This document shows, one piece after another, positions 17,907 through 25,834 of a stretch of DNA of 64,000 nucleotides. Below the pieces are notes generated by a model that made no database searches, was not told the origin of the DNA, and worked only from the letters and a program-made list of their open reading frames with translations. The position numbers and the translations under genes were made by a program. The stretch's first letter is position 1. Every line of letters starts with the position of its first letter. This DNA comes from Paracoccus alkanivorans. GTDB lineage: Bacteria; Pseudomonadota; Alphaproteobacteria; Rhodobacterales; Rhodobacteraceae. The stretch lies in the NCBI RefSeq assembly GCF_003697785.1, contig NZ_QOKZ01000002.1, positions 124,001 through 188,000 on the forward strand, given 5' to 3'.

Positions 17907-19388
17907 TCAGCCGCCATTCGCCGGGGCCTCGCCGGGCAGGTCGGGCGCCTGTGCGCCTTCGTCATCCTGCGGGATACCTTCTGCCGGTCCTGCATCGGCC
18001 TCGATCAGGCGATTGTCCTGCCATTCGCCCGAGGCAACCTGCCCCGTCGCATAACGCATGACACCCTGCCCCTGACGCTTGCCCGCCACGAAATGCCCCT
18101 CGTAACGGTCGCCATTTGCATAGGTGGCGACCCCGGTGCCATCGATCTCGCCCTCCTTCCAGCCGCCTTCATAGACAAAGCCATCCGGCGTGGTCAGCTT
18201 GCCCTGCCCTTCGCGCAGACCGTCGACGAAGCCGCCGGTATAGACCGTCCCGTCGGGATAGGTCGCCTGCCCTTCGCCATGGCGCTGCCCATCCTGCCAG
18301 GCGCCGGTATAGACATAGCCGTCGGGATAGGACATCCGGCCTTGCCCATGGTTCCGGGCGTTCCTGAAGCCGCCTTCGTAGACCATGCCATTGGCATAGG
18401 TGGCCTTGCCATCGCCGTCGATCACGCCATCCTTCCACTGCCCTTCATAGGTCGCACCATCCGGATAGGTGATCTTGCCGGTTCCGTTCGGGCGATCGTC
18501 CTTCATCTGGCCGGCATAGACCGAGCCATCGGGATAGGTGATCTGCCCTCTTCCCTCCATCCGGCCCTCGACCCATTGCCCGGTATAGACATAGCCGTCC
18601 TTGCCGGTGAATGTCCCCTGCCCATGCCGGCGATCATTCACGAACTGCCCGTCATACACGTCGCCATTGGCATAGGTGGCAATGCCCTTCCCTTCGCGCT
18701 TGCCCTGCCGCATCTCGCCTTCGTAACGATCCCCCGACGGCTGCGTGAGCACTCCGGTGCCCGACATCTGGCCCGCTGCCCAGACACCGTCATAGGTCAT
18801 TCCGTCAGGCATGGTCAGCTTGCCCTTGCCCGCCGGCTGACCGGCCAGCATTCCACCCTGGTAAACCGCGCCGTCGGGATAGGTGATCTTGCCGGTGCCT
18901 TCCTTGACATTGGCGTTCCACTCGCCCTCGTAGCGATAGCCGTTGGGCTGGGTCAGCACGCCCTTGCCCTGATGCAATCCCTTGACGAACTGCCCTTTGT
19001 AGACGCTGCCATTGGCGTAACGCGCCTCTCCCCCGCCGGTGATCTCTCCGGCGATCCAGTCTCCCTCATAGGTGCTGCCATCGGCATAGGTGATCTTGCC
19101 CTTGCCGTCCGGCTTGCCCTTGGCGAAATGCCCGACATAGACCGAGCCGTTGGGGAAGGTCGCCGTGCCTTGCCCCATGATTTCGCCATCCACCCAATCG
19201 CCTTCGTATTTATAGCCACTGGGCAGCGTATAGGTGCCCTGCCCATGCTGGCGGCCATTCCGGAACGTGCCTTCGTAGACGCCGCCATCGTCATATTCCT
19301 TGGTTATGACCTGCGCATCCGCCGCGGCCACCGCCGTCGAGATCGCCAGAATCAGCGCGAACACGCCCGCTTTCCTTGCCGCCATCAT
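17907..19388 (-). CDS. Exported MORN-repeat protein
   Basis: A 493-residue protein with an N-terminal signal peptide (MMAARKAGVFALILAIS...AADA) followed by about 18 consecutive 23-residue MORN repeats of the form GxGxxxYPDGxxYxGxW, from about residue 32 to 455, then a short acidic, proline-rich tail. MORN repeats form an elongated beta-hairpin array; in bacteria such proteins are found exported or at the envelope, with no single known role. The ATG pair at 19388/19385 follows AAGGGCAAGGGCG; a start at 19415 is also open but has no ribosome binding site. It converges with the aminotransferase-like gene and diverges from nadE. Confidence 0.85.
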   Translation of the reverse strand: MMAARKAGVFALILAISTAVAAADAQVITKEYDDGGVYEGTFRNGRQHGQGTYTLPSGYKYEGDWVDGEIMGQGTATFPNGSVYVGHFAKGKPDGKGKITYADGSTYEGDWIAGEITGGGEARYANGSVYKGQFVKGLHQGKGVLTQPNGYRYEGEWNANVKEGTGKITYPDGAVYQGGMLAGQPAGKGKLTMPDGMTYDGVWAAGQMSGTGVLTQPSGDRYEGEMRQGKREGKGIATYANGDVYDGQFVNDRRHGQGTFTGKDGYVYTGQWVEGRMEGRGQITYPDGSVYAGQMKDDRPNGTGKITYPDGATYEGQWKDGVIDGDGKATYANGMVYEGGFRNARNHGQGRMSYPDGYVYTGAWQDGQRHGEGQATYPDGTVYTGGFVDGLREGQGKLTTPDGFVYEGGWKEGEIDGTGVATYANGDRYEGHFVAGKRQGQGVMRYATGQVASGEWQDNRLIEADAGPAEGIPQDDEGAQAPDLPGEAPANGG

Positions 19389-19507
19389 CGCCCTTGCCCT
19401 TGTCTTTTGCCCCATGGTCTACCGCAAGCGCCCGCCTCGCGCAAAGCCCGACTTTTCCTTTCCGCCGCCTTCCCCTATCACGGAACCGAGATAACAGGGG
19501 CATGACC

Positions 19508-21166
19508 ATGACCGACCGCTTCCGCCTGACCATCGGCCAGTTGAACGCCACCGTGGGCGATCTGCCCGGCAACGCCGCCAAGGCCCGCGAGGCATGGGCC
19601 ACGGCGAAAGAGGCCGGAGCCGACATGCTGGCCCTGCCCGAGATGTTCATCACCGGCTACCAGACGCAGGACCTGGTGCTGAAACCCGCCTTCACCGAGC
19701 AGGCTGTGGCGGCAATCCAGGAGGTCGGTGCGGCCTGTTCGGACGGCCCCGCCATCGGCATCGGCGGCCCATGGCGCGACGGGGACAGGCTTTATAACGC
19801 CTATTGGATCTTCAGGGGCGGCAAGCTGATTGCCCGCGTCCTCAAGCATCACCTGCCCTACAAGCAGTTATTCGACGAGCTGCGCCTGTTCGACAGCGGC
19901 CCGATCAGCGGCCCTTACCCGGTCGGCGCGGCGCGCATCGGTTCTCCGATCTGCGAGGATAGCTGGTATCCGGATGTCGCCGAAACGCTGGCCGAGACCG
20001 GGGCCGAGATCCTGATCGTGCCGAATGGCTCGCCCTATCACCGCGAAAAGCTGGACCTGCGTATGGGCCATATGGTCGGGCGGGTGGTCGAGACCGGGTT
20101 GCCGCTGGTCTATGTCAACCTTGTCGGCGGTCAGGACGACCAGCTTTATGACGGCGCAAGCTTCGTGCTGAATCCGGGTGGCAGGAAGGTCGTGCAGCTT
20201 CCGGTCTTCGAGGAAGCCATTGCGCATGTCGATTTCATCCGAGGCGAGGACGGCTGGCAGGCCGAGCCCGGCGAAATGGCCCCGCAGCCCGACGCGTGGG
20301 AGCAGGATTATCACGCGATGATGCTGGGCCTGCGCGAATACCTGCGCAAATCAGGCTTTTCCAAGGTGGTTCTCGGCCTGTCCGGCGGCGTCGATTCGGC
20401 TCTGGTCGCCACGATCGCCGCTGATGCCATCGGCCCCGGGAATGTCCGCTGCGTCATGCTGCCGTCGGAATATACCTCGCAGGCGAGCCTCGACGATGCC
20501 GCCGATTGCGCCAACCGGTTGGGCGCGCGGCTGGATACGGTCCGAATCGACGGCGCCCGCGATGCAGTCGAAGGCGCGCTGGCGCATCTGATGGAAGGCA
20601 CGAGCCCCGACACGACCGAGGAAAACATCCAGTCCCGCCTGCGCGGGGTGATTCTGATGGCGCTGTCGAACAAGTTCGGCGAGATGCTGCTGACCACCGG
20701 CAACAAATCCGAGGTCGCCGTGGGCTATGCGACGATCTATGGCGACATGGCGGGCGGCTATAACCCGATCAAGGATCTCTACAAGACCCGCGTCTTCGAG
20801 ACCTGCCGCTGGCGCAACGCCAATCACCGCCCGTGGATGAAGGGTCCCGAGGGCGAGGTGATCCCGCCGCAGATCATCTCCAAACCGCCCTCGGCCGAGT
20901 TGCGCCCCGATCAGAAGGACGAGGATTCGTTACCCCCCTACGAGGTTCTGGACGCGATTCTCGAAGGGCTGGTCGAGAAGGATCTGGCGCTCAAGGACCT
21001 GGTCGAACAGGGTTTCGACGCCGAGACCGTGCGGCATGTCGAGAAACTGCTCTATATCAGCGAGTGGAAACGCTATCAGGCAGCGCCCGGCCCGCGCATC
21101 TCGACCAAGGCCTTCTGGCTGGACCGCCGCTATCCGCTGGTCAATCGCTGGCGCGACGAGTTGTAG
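19508..21166 (+). CDS. nadE: Glutamine-dependent NAD+ synthetase
   Basis: Makes NAD from nicotinate adenine dinucleotide, ATP and glutamine. The 552-residue protein has an N-terminal nitrilase-type glutaminase domain with the triad E45 (LPEMF), K113 (VLKHHLP) and C149 (GSPICEDSWYPD), and a C-terminal synthetase with the P-loop LSGGVDSALV (291-300), TGNKSE and the late KPPSAELRPDQKDEDSLPPYE. Two in-frame ATGs (19502, 19508) follow AGGGG; the second has the better spacing. A bidirectional terminator follows 60 bp after the stop. Confidence 0.95.
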   Translation: MTDRFRLTIGQLNATVGDLPGNAAKAREAWATAKEAGADMLALPEMFITGYQTQDLVLKPAFTEQAVAAIQEVGAACSDGPAIGIGGPWRDGDRLYNAYWIFRGGKLIARVLKHHLPYKQLFDELRLFDSGPISGPYPVGAARIGSPICEDSWYPDVAETLAETGAEILIVPNGSPYHREKLDLRMGHMVGRVVETGLPLVYVNLVGGQDDQLYDGASFVLNPGGRKVVQLPVFEEAIAHVDFIRGEDGWQAEPGEMAPQPDAWEQDYHAMMLGLREYLRKSGFSKVVLGLSGGVDSALVATIAADAIGPGNVRCVMLPSEYTSQASLDDAADCANRLGARLDTVRIDGARDAVEGALAHLMEGTSPDTTEENIQSRLRGVILMALSNKFGEMLLTTGNKSEVAVGYATIYGDMAGGYNPIKDLYKTRVFETCRWRNANHRPWMKGPEGEVIPPQIISKPPSAELRPDQKDEDSLPPYEVLDAILEGLVEKDLALKDLVEQGFDAETVRHVEKLLYISEWKRYQAAPGPRISTKAFWLDRRYPLVNRWRDEL

Positions 21167-21227
21167 AGGAGATCCGGATAGGCGCCGCCGGCCAATAGCT
21201 GCGGCGGCGTCCTCATTAAAAAGCGCA

Positions 21228-21275
21228 ACAAAAAAACCGCGTCCAGACAACAGTCTGAAAACGCGGCTTTTTATT
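21228..21275. terminator. Bidirectional rho-independent terminator (nadE / tRNA-Leu)
   Basis: Stem arms CCGCGT (21237-21242) and ACGCGG (21261-21266) with an inner paired CAGAC/GTCTG form one long hairpin. Seven A residues precede it (T-tract for the minus strand) and CTTTTTATTT follows it (T-tract for the plus strand). It therefore can stop both the tRNA-Leu transcript and nadE. Confidence 0.88.
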
Positions 21276-21360
21276 TGGTGCCCAGGAGAGGACTCGAACC
21301 TCCACGCCTTGCGGCACACGGACCTGAACCGTGCGCGTCTACCAATTCCGCCACCTGGGC
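21276..21360 (-). tRNA. tRNA-Leu (anticodon CAG)
   Basis: The minus strand folds as an 85-nt class II tRNA with a long variable arm. It has acceptor GCCCAGG/CCTGGGC, a D-arm containing GGTAGACGC, anticodon stem CACGG/CCGTG with loop TTCAGGT (anticodon CAG, reading CUG codons), a variable arm GTGCCGCAAGGCGT and a T-arm with GGTTCGAGTCC. The 3' CCA is encoded. Confidence 0.96.
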
Positions 21361-21377
21361 AGGTGGTGTGAGCGGGG

Positions 21378-21406
21378 TAACTATAACCAGTCGGCAGGGT
21401 CGTCAA
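21378..21406 (-). promoter_or_regulatory. Probable promoter of tRNA-Leu
   Basis: On the minus strand TTGACG (21401-21406) is followed after 15-17 bp by TATAGT/TAGTTA (about 21378-21385). This places the start site about 10 nt before the mature tRNA 5' end at 21360. Confidence 0.6.
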
Positions 21407-21595
21407 TGGGATGTTCGCAAAAAAAATGCCCCCGCGAAAAGATCCTTCGGCCGGCGGCGGTCACGCAGCCTCAGATGCATAAAATTTACCTGAAAATGAC
21501 CTGCCTGCGGCATATGATCCCGGCGGGGCGGCTTGTCGCCCGACCTCGCCTTGAGTATTGAGGCTGTGACGCGGCACGAAGGAGGCGAGAAGCCC

Positions 21596-22582
21596 ATGGC
21601 GAAACTGGTCACGATCTTTGGCGGCTCGGGGTTTGTCGGGCGTCAGGTGGCACGTCTGATGGCCAAGCGCGGCTGGCGGGTGCGGATCGCTGTGCGCCGC
21701 CCGAACGAGGCGCTGTTCACCCGCACATATGGAGCGGTGGGCCAGGTCGTTCCGGTGCTGTGCAATATCCGTGACGAGGCTTCGGTCCGGGCCGCGATGT
21801 CCGACTCCGACGCCGTCGTCAACTGCGTGAATATCCTGTCGCCGCAGGGCAAGAGCACCTTCAAGTCCGTTCTCGAAGACGGCGCCGGAATTGTGGCGCG
21901 GCTGTCGCGGGAAATGGGCGTGGCCCGGATGGTGCATATCTCGGGCATCGGCGTGGATACCGATTCGTCCAGCAAGTATATAGCCGCCAAGGCGCGGGGC
22001 GAGGCCGCGGTGCTGGAAGCGCGTCCGGATGCGGTCGTGCTGCGGCCGTCGGTGATCTTCGGGACCGGCGACGTCTTTTACAACCGCTTTGCAAGCCTGG
22101 CGCGATTCGGCCCGGTCATGCCGATCATCGGGGGACGCACCCGGCTTCAGCCCGTTCACGTGGATGACGTGGCGCTGGCCGCCGTCATGGCCGCAGAGGG
22201 CAATACCGAGGCCGGAATCTACGAGTTGGGCGGTCCCGATGTGCTGACCATCCGCGAGATCGTGGGACAGGTCCTGAAGGCGACGAACCGCCGCCGACTG
22301 GTGCTGAACATGCCCTTCTGGCTGGCCGGTATCGGGGCGGGTCTGCTGAACATGGCCCAAACGCTGACCGGCGGGCTGTTCACCAATACGATCATGAATC
22401 GCGACCAGCTCGCGTTGCTGAAAAAGGACAATGTGGCCGGCGATGATGCCATGGGCTTTGCCGAACTGGGCATTCAGCCATCCGCTGCCGAGGCCGTCAT
22501 CGAGGACTATCTCTGGCGCTTCCGGCCATCGGGCCAGTATGACGACATCAAGCGTTCGGCCAAGAACCTGCGCACGCTCTGA
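21596..22582 (+). CDS. NDUFA9-like NAD(P)-binding protein (complex I-associated SDR family)
   Basis: A 328-residue atypical short-chain dehydrogenase with the dinucleotide-binding motif [11 protein letters not shown] (9-19) at the N-terminus, [10 protein letters not shown], the SDR-like YIAAKARGE (Y and K of the active-site pair) and [10 protein letters not shown]. These match alphaproteobacterial homologs of the mitochondrial complex I subunit NDUFA9, which bind NADPH and stabilise the complex. GAAGGAGG before ATG 21596 supports the start. Its stop shares one base with uppP (TGATG), so the two are coupled. Confidence 0.85.
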   Translation: MAKLVTIFGGSGFVGRQVARLMAKRGWRVRIAVRRPNEALFTRTYGAVGQVVPVLCNIRDEASVRAAMSDSDAVVNCVNILSPQGKSTFKSVLEDGAGIVARLSREMGVARMVHISGIGVDTDSSSKYIAAKARGEAAVLEARPDAVVLRPSVIFGTGDVFYNRFASLARFGPVMPIIGGRTRLQPVHVDDVALAAVMAAEGNTEAGIYELGGPDVLTIREIVGQVLKATNRRRLVLNMPFWLAGIGAGLLNMAQTLTGGLFTNTIMNRDQLALLKKDNVAGDDAMGFAELGIQPSAAEAVIEDYLWRFRPSGQYDDIKRSAKNLRTL

Positions 22583-23385
22583 TGGAATCCAACACGATTG
22601 TCGCCGCCGTCCTCGGTATTCTTGAGGGCCTGACCGAATTCATCCCGGTCTCTTCCACGGGCCATGTCCTGCTGGCCGGTCATTTCCTGGGCTTCAACTC
22701 TCCCGGCCGCGCCTTCGAGGTGGTGATACAGCTTGGCGCGGTACTGGCGATACTGGGTGTCTATGCCTCGCGGCTGTGGCAGATCTTTTCGACCGCCCCC
22801 CATGATCCGCAATCGCGGCGTTTCATTCTGGCGGTGCTGCTGGCCTTCCTGCCCGCCGTGGTCATCGGGGTACTCGCCCACGACATCATCAAGACGGTGC
22901 TGTTCGAAACCCCGATGCTGATCGCCGTCATGCTGATACTTGGCGGCATCGTCATCCTTTACGTCGACCGGTGGGCCAGGAATCCCAGCTTTCACCGGGC
23001 CGAGGATTTCCCGCTGGCCATGGCCTTCAAGATCGGTTTGATCCAGTGCCTCGCGATGATACCGGGCGTGTCGCGATCGGGTGCAACCATCGTCGGGGCG
23101 CTGCTGCTGGGCGCGGACAAGCGTTCGGCGGCGGAATTCTCGTTCTTCCTGTCGATGCCGACGATGCTCGGCGCCTTCGTCTATGACCTGTACAAGAACC
23201 GCGATGTTCTGGATGCGGCGGCACTGGGCAATATCGCCATCGGCTTTGTCTGCGCCCTGATCACGGCTGTATTCGTGGTGCGCTGGCTTCTGGGTTATGT
23301 TTCGAAACAGGGCTATGCGCTGTTCGGCTGGTGGCGAATCATTGTCGGAAGCCTTGTTTTGTTGGCCCTTACCGCAGGTATGTAA
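22582..23385 (+). CDS. uppP: Undecaprenyl-diphosphate phosphatase (BacA/UppP)
   Basis: An inner-membrane phosphatase that recycles undecaprenyl diphosphate for peptidoglycan and LPS synthesis; overexpression gives bacitracin resistance. The 267-residue, roughly eight-helix protein has the two catalytic segments [14 protein letters not shown] (15-28) and PGVSRSGAT in the centre. Its ATG shares a base with the upstream stop codon. Confidence 0.95.
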   Translation: MESNTIVAAVLGILEGLTEFIPVSSTGHVLLAGHFLGFNSPGRAFEVVIQLGAVLAILGVYASRLWQIFSTAPHDPQSRRFILAVLLAFLPAVVIGVLAHDIIKTVLFETPMLIAVMLILGGIVILYVDRWARNPSFHRAEDFPLAMAFKIGLIQCLAMIPGVSRSGATIVGALLLGADKRSAAEFSFFLSMPTMLGAFVYDLYKNRDVLDAAALGNIAIGFVCALITAVFVVRWLLGYVSKQGYALFGWWRIIVGSLVLLALTAGM

Positions 23386-23390
23386 ACTTT

Positions 23391-23461
23391 ACTGACCTAT
23401 TTTTTGGATTTTATTGCGCCTTAACCTTTCTTAACCTGAAAAAATCCGCATTTAGGTCAGT
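23391..23461. promoter_or_regulatory. Long inverted repeat in the uppP-gltD gap
   Basis: A 22-nt left arm (23391-23412, beginning ACTGACCTA and ending GGATTTT) and a 21-nt right arm (23441-23461, beginning AAAATCC and ending TAGGTCAGT) are reverse complements at 9 outer and 7 inner bases with a short mismatch between. The 28-nt loop holds two copies of TTAACCT exactly 10 bp apart (23421 and 23431). A further ACTGAC sits at 23465-23470. It may be a regulator target or a leader/terminator structure. Confidence 0.5.
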
Positions 23462-23538
23462 ATGACTGACTTTTCATTCGCGGTGCCATGCTTTATTCCG
23501 ACTGCGAAAGTTCCCGACATTCGGAAGGTTGCGCAGCA

Positions 23539-25023
23539 ATGGCCACGCAAAAGATGCTCAAATTCGTATCCACCCCGCGCGAAATGCCGGAAAAGCGCAG
23601 CGCAGAGGAGCGCAGCGAGGACTTTCACGAAATCTACCGGGAGTTCGCCGCACAAAAGGCGGCGGAACAGGCGGGCCGCTGCAGCCAGTGCGGCGTGCCC
23701 TATTGCCAGACGCATTGCCCGCTGCACAACAATATCCCCGACTGGCTGCGCCTGACCGCCGAGGGACGCCTGAAAGAAGCGTATCAGGTCAGCCAGTCCA
23801 CCAATACCTTCCCCGAGATCTGCGGCCGGATCTGCCCGCAGGACCGGCTTTGCGAAGGCAATTGCGTGATCGAGCAATCCGGCCACGGCACCGTCACCAT
23901 CGGCGCGGTCGAGAAATACATCACCGACAGCGCATGGGAGAACGGCTGGATCCAGCCGTTCTCGCCCCGGCAGGAACGCGCGGAGAGCGTCGGCATCATC
24001 GGCGCTGGCCCGGGCGGGCTTGCGGCGGCGGATGCGCTGCGCCGGATGGGCTTTCAGATCACCATCTACGACCGCCATGACCGCGCGGGCGGTTTGCTGA
24101 CATATGGCATCCCCGGCTTCAAGCTGGAGAAAGACATCGTCATGCGCCGCAACAAGCTGCTGGAAGACAGCGGTGTCGAATTCGTGCTAAACTGCAATGT
24201 CGGCGAGGATATCAGCTTTGACGCCATCCGCGGCAAACATGACGCGGTGCTGATTGCAACCGGCGTCTACAAGACACGCGACCTTGACATCGACAACGCG
24301 GATGCAGGCGGGGTGGTGCGCGCCATCGACTACCTGACCGCTTCGAACAAGGTCGATTTCGGCGATGACGTGCCCGATTTCGACGATGGCGAGTTGAACG
24401 CCAGGGGCAAGCGCGTGGTCGTCATCGGCGGCGGCGATACCGCGATGGACTGTGTGCGCACGGCGATCCGCCAGGGCGCGCAGTCGGTCAAATGCCTTTA
24501 CCGCCGCGACCGCGCCAATATGCCCGGCTCTCAGCGCGAGGTTCAGAACGCCGAGGAGGAAGGCGTCGAATTCGTATGGCTCTCTGCCCCCGGCGCCTTC
24601 ACCGGCCATGTCACCGGCGAGGCTGCGGCCGCGCAGGAACGCGACGTTGACGGCATCTCGCAGATCGGGGCCGTCCGGGTCCAGAAGATGCGGCTTGGCG
24701 CACCCGATGTCAGTGGCCGCCAGTCGCCCGAACTGATCCAGGGTGCCGATTACGACGAACCCGCCGAACTCGTCATCAAGGCGCTTGGCTTCGAGCCCGA
24801 GGACCTGCCCAGGCTTTGGGGTGTCGACGGGCTGGAGGTCACCCGTTGGGGCACGATCAAGGCCGATTTCCAGACGCACCGCACCTCGATCGCTGGTGTC
24901 TATGCCGTCGGTGACATCGTGCGCGGCGCCAGCCTGGTGGTCTGGGCCATCCGTGATGGCCGCGAGGCCGCTGAATCGATCTCGAACTTCCTGACCGGCG
25001 ACGCCCGTGTCGCCGCTGAATGA
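23539..25023 (+). CDS. gltD: Glutamate synthase (NADPH) small chain
   Basis: The flavoprotein that feeds NADPH electrons to the large subunit for ammonium assimilation. The 494-residue protein has the N-terminal cysteine motifs for two [4Fe-4S] clusters (C48, C51, C56, C60 in CSQCGVPYCQTHCP; C95, C99, C105, C109), an FAD-binding GAGPGGLAAA (155-164), an NADPH-binding VVVIGGGDTAMD, and YAVGDIVRGASLVVWAIRDGREAA at the C-terminus. GGAAGG lies about 11 bases before the ATG. gltB follows, separated by one small gene. Confidence 0.95.
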   Translation: MATQKMLKFVSTPREMPEKRSAEERSEDFHEIYREFAAQKAAEQAGRCSQCGVPYCQTHCPLHNNIPDWLRLTAEGRLKEAYQVSQSTNTFPEICGRICPQDRLCEGNCVIEQSGHGTVTIGAVEKYITDSAWENGWIQPFSPRQERAESVGIIGAGPGGLAAADALRRMGFQITIYDRHDRAGGLLTYGIPGFKLEKDIVMRRNKLLEDSGVEFVLNCNVGEDISFDAIRGKHDAVLIATGVYKTRDLDIDNADAGGVVRAIDYLTASNKVDFGDDVPDFDDGELNARGKRVVVIGGGDTAMDCVRTAIRQGAQSVKCLYRRDRANMPGSQREVQNAEEEGVEFVWLSAPGAFTGHVTGEAAAAQERDVDGISQIGAVRVQKMRLGAPDVSGRQSPELIQGADYDEPAELVIKALGFEPEDLPRLWGVDGLEVTRWGTIKADFQTHRTSIAGVYAVGDIVRGASLVVWAIRDGREAAESISNFLTGDARVAAE

Positions 25024-25033
25024 GGCCGTGACA

Positions 25034-25834
25034 ATGGGACATGAACCCTGTGCAGACTACAAATGCGATGCCCGCCGCCAGCATCCGTCAGCGGCAATGT
25101 GGATCCTGCGGACCGTGCCGGGAAGGTCGGCTCCCCTGGCCCTTGCGGTGCTGGGCTCAATCATGACGCTGCCCTCCCTGCCCGGCCATGCGACCACATT
25201 CACTCCGCCGCAGGGCTGCAGGCTCGAGGTGACGGTCCAGAATCGCGGCTGCACCGTCAGCCAGATCTATCGCTGCGAATCCGATCCGAAAGGGGATCAG
25301 CGCAGCACCATCTTCAACGAGGACGGACCGACCCATCATTCGCGGATCGATGCAGAGACACGCTGGATCGAAAGCAGCGATCCCGATTCCGGTATCCAGG
25401 ACCGGCTGGTCGAAGAAGCCAGGGACCACGCCAGTTTCGGCACCCTGCTCCGGACCGGGTATGACGATTTCGATTTCTGGACCGAATCCAATACCGGCGA
25501 GCGGCTGCATCATGTCGGTCATGACGAACTGACCGGCGAGAAGGTCACAATAGACGGGGTCGAGCTGGAAAAGACCCGGTTCGAACTGACCACCACGGAT
25601 GTCAATGGCGAGGTGCTGATCCAGCGCTCGGGCCAGCAATTCATCAACCGGGCGATGGGGCGCTTTTTCGGCGGCATCGAGAAGATGAACGACTGGACCG
25701 GGCAGCGGCAGGATACGAATGACAGCCCCGTCCTGTTCAGTTTCCCGGGCGAGAAGGGCTTCGGCGAAACCACCCCGCAATTCGACTGCGGCCAGATAGT
25801 GGCGCAGCTAAATCACGAGAGGGCCCAGCTATGA
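25034..25834 (+). CDS. Exported protein of unknown function inside the gltD-gltB operon
   Basis: I do not recognise this protein. It has 266 residues with a hydrophobic N-terminal stretch (about 30-52; SAPLALAVLGSIMTLPSLPGHA) that looks like a signal peptide with an over-long leader, so the real start may be the ATG at 25097; ATG 25034 is kept because GAGG lies at good spacing. The mature part has at least four cysteines (GCRLEVTVQNRGC, YRCESD, QFDCGQ) suggesting disulfides, and is otherwise polar and beta-rich. It starts 10 bp after gltD and overlaps gltB by ATGA, so it is cotranscribed with glutamate synthase. Confidence 0.75.
   Translation: MGHEPCADYKCDARRQHPSAAMWILRTVPGRSAPLALAVLGSIMTLPSLPGHATTFTPPQGCRLEVTVQNRGCTVSQIYRCESDPKGDQRSTIFNEDGPTHHSRIDAETRWIESSDPDSGIQDRLVEEARDHASFGTLLRTGYDDFDFWTESNTGERLHHVGHDELTGEKVTIDGVELEKTRFELTTTDVNGEVLIQRSGQQFINRAMGRFFGGIEKMNDWTGQRQDTNDSPVLFSFPGEKGFGETTPQFDCGQIVAQLNHERAQL

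Noticed and set aside
17907..19388. Regular ~69-bp DNA repeats that could suggest a CRISPR or satellite array
   Set aside because: The period equals 23 codons and the repeats encode MORN units in one uninterrupted frame.
23421..23434. Possible CtrA site (TTAA-N-TTAA) upstream of gltD
   Set aside because: The two TTAA blocks are six bases apart, while the CtrA consensus needs seven. I report the repeat but not the regulator.
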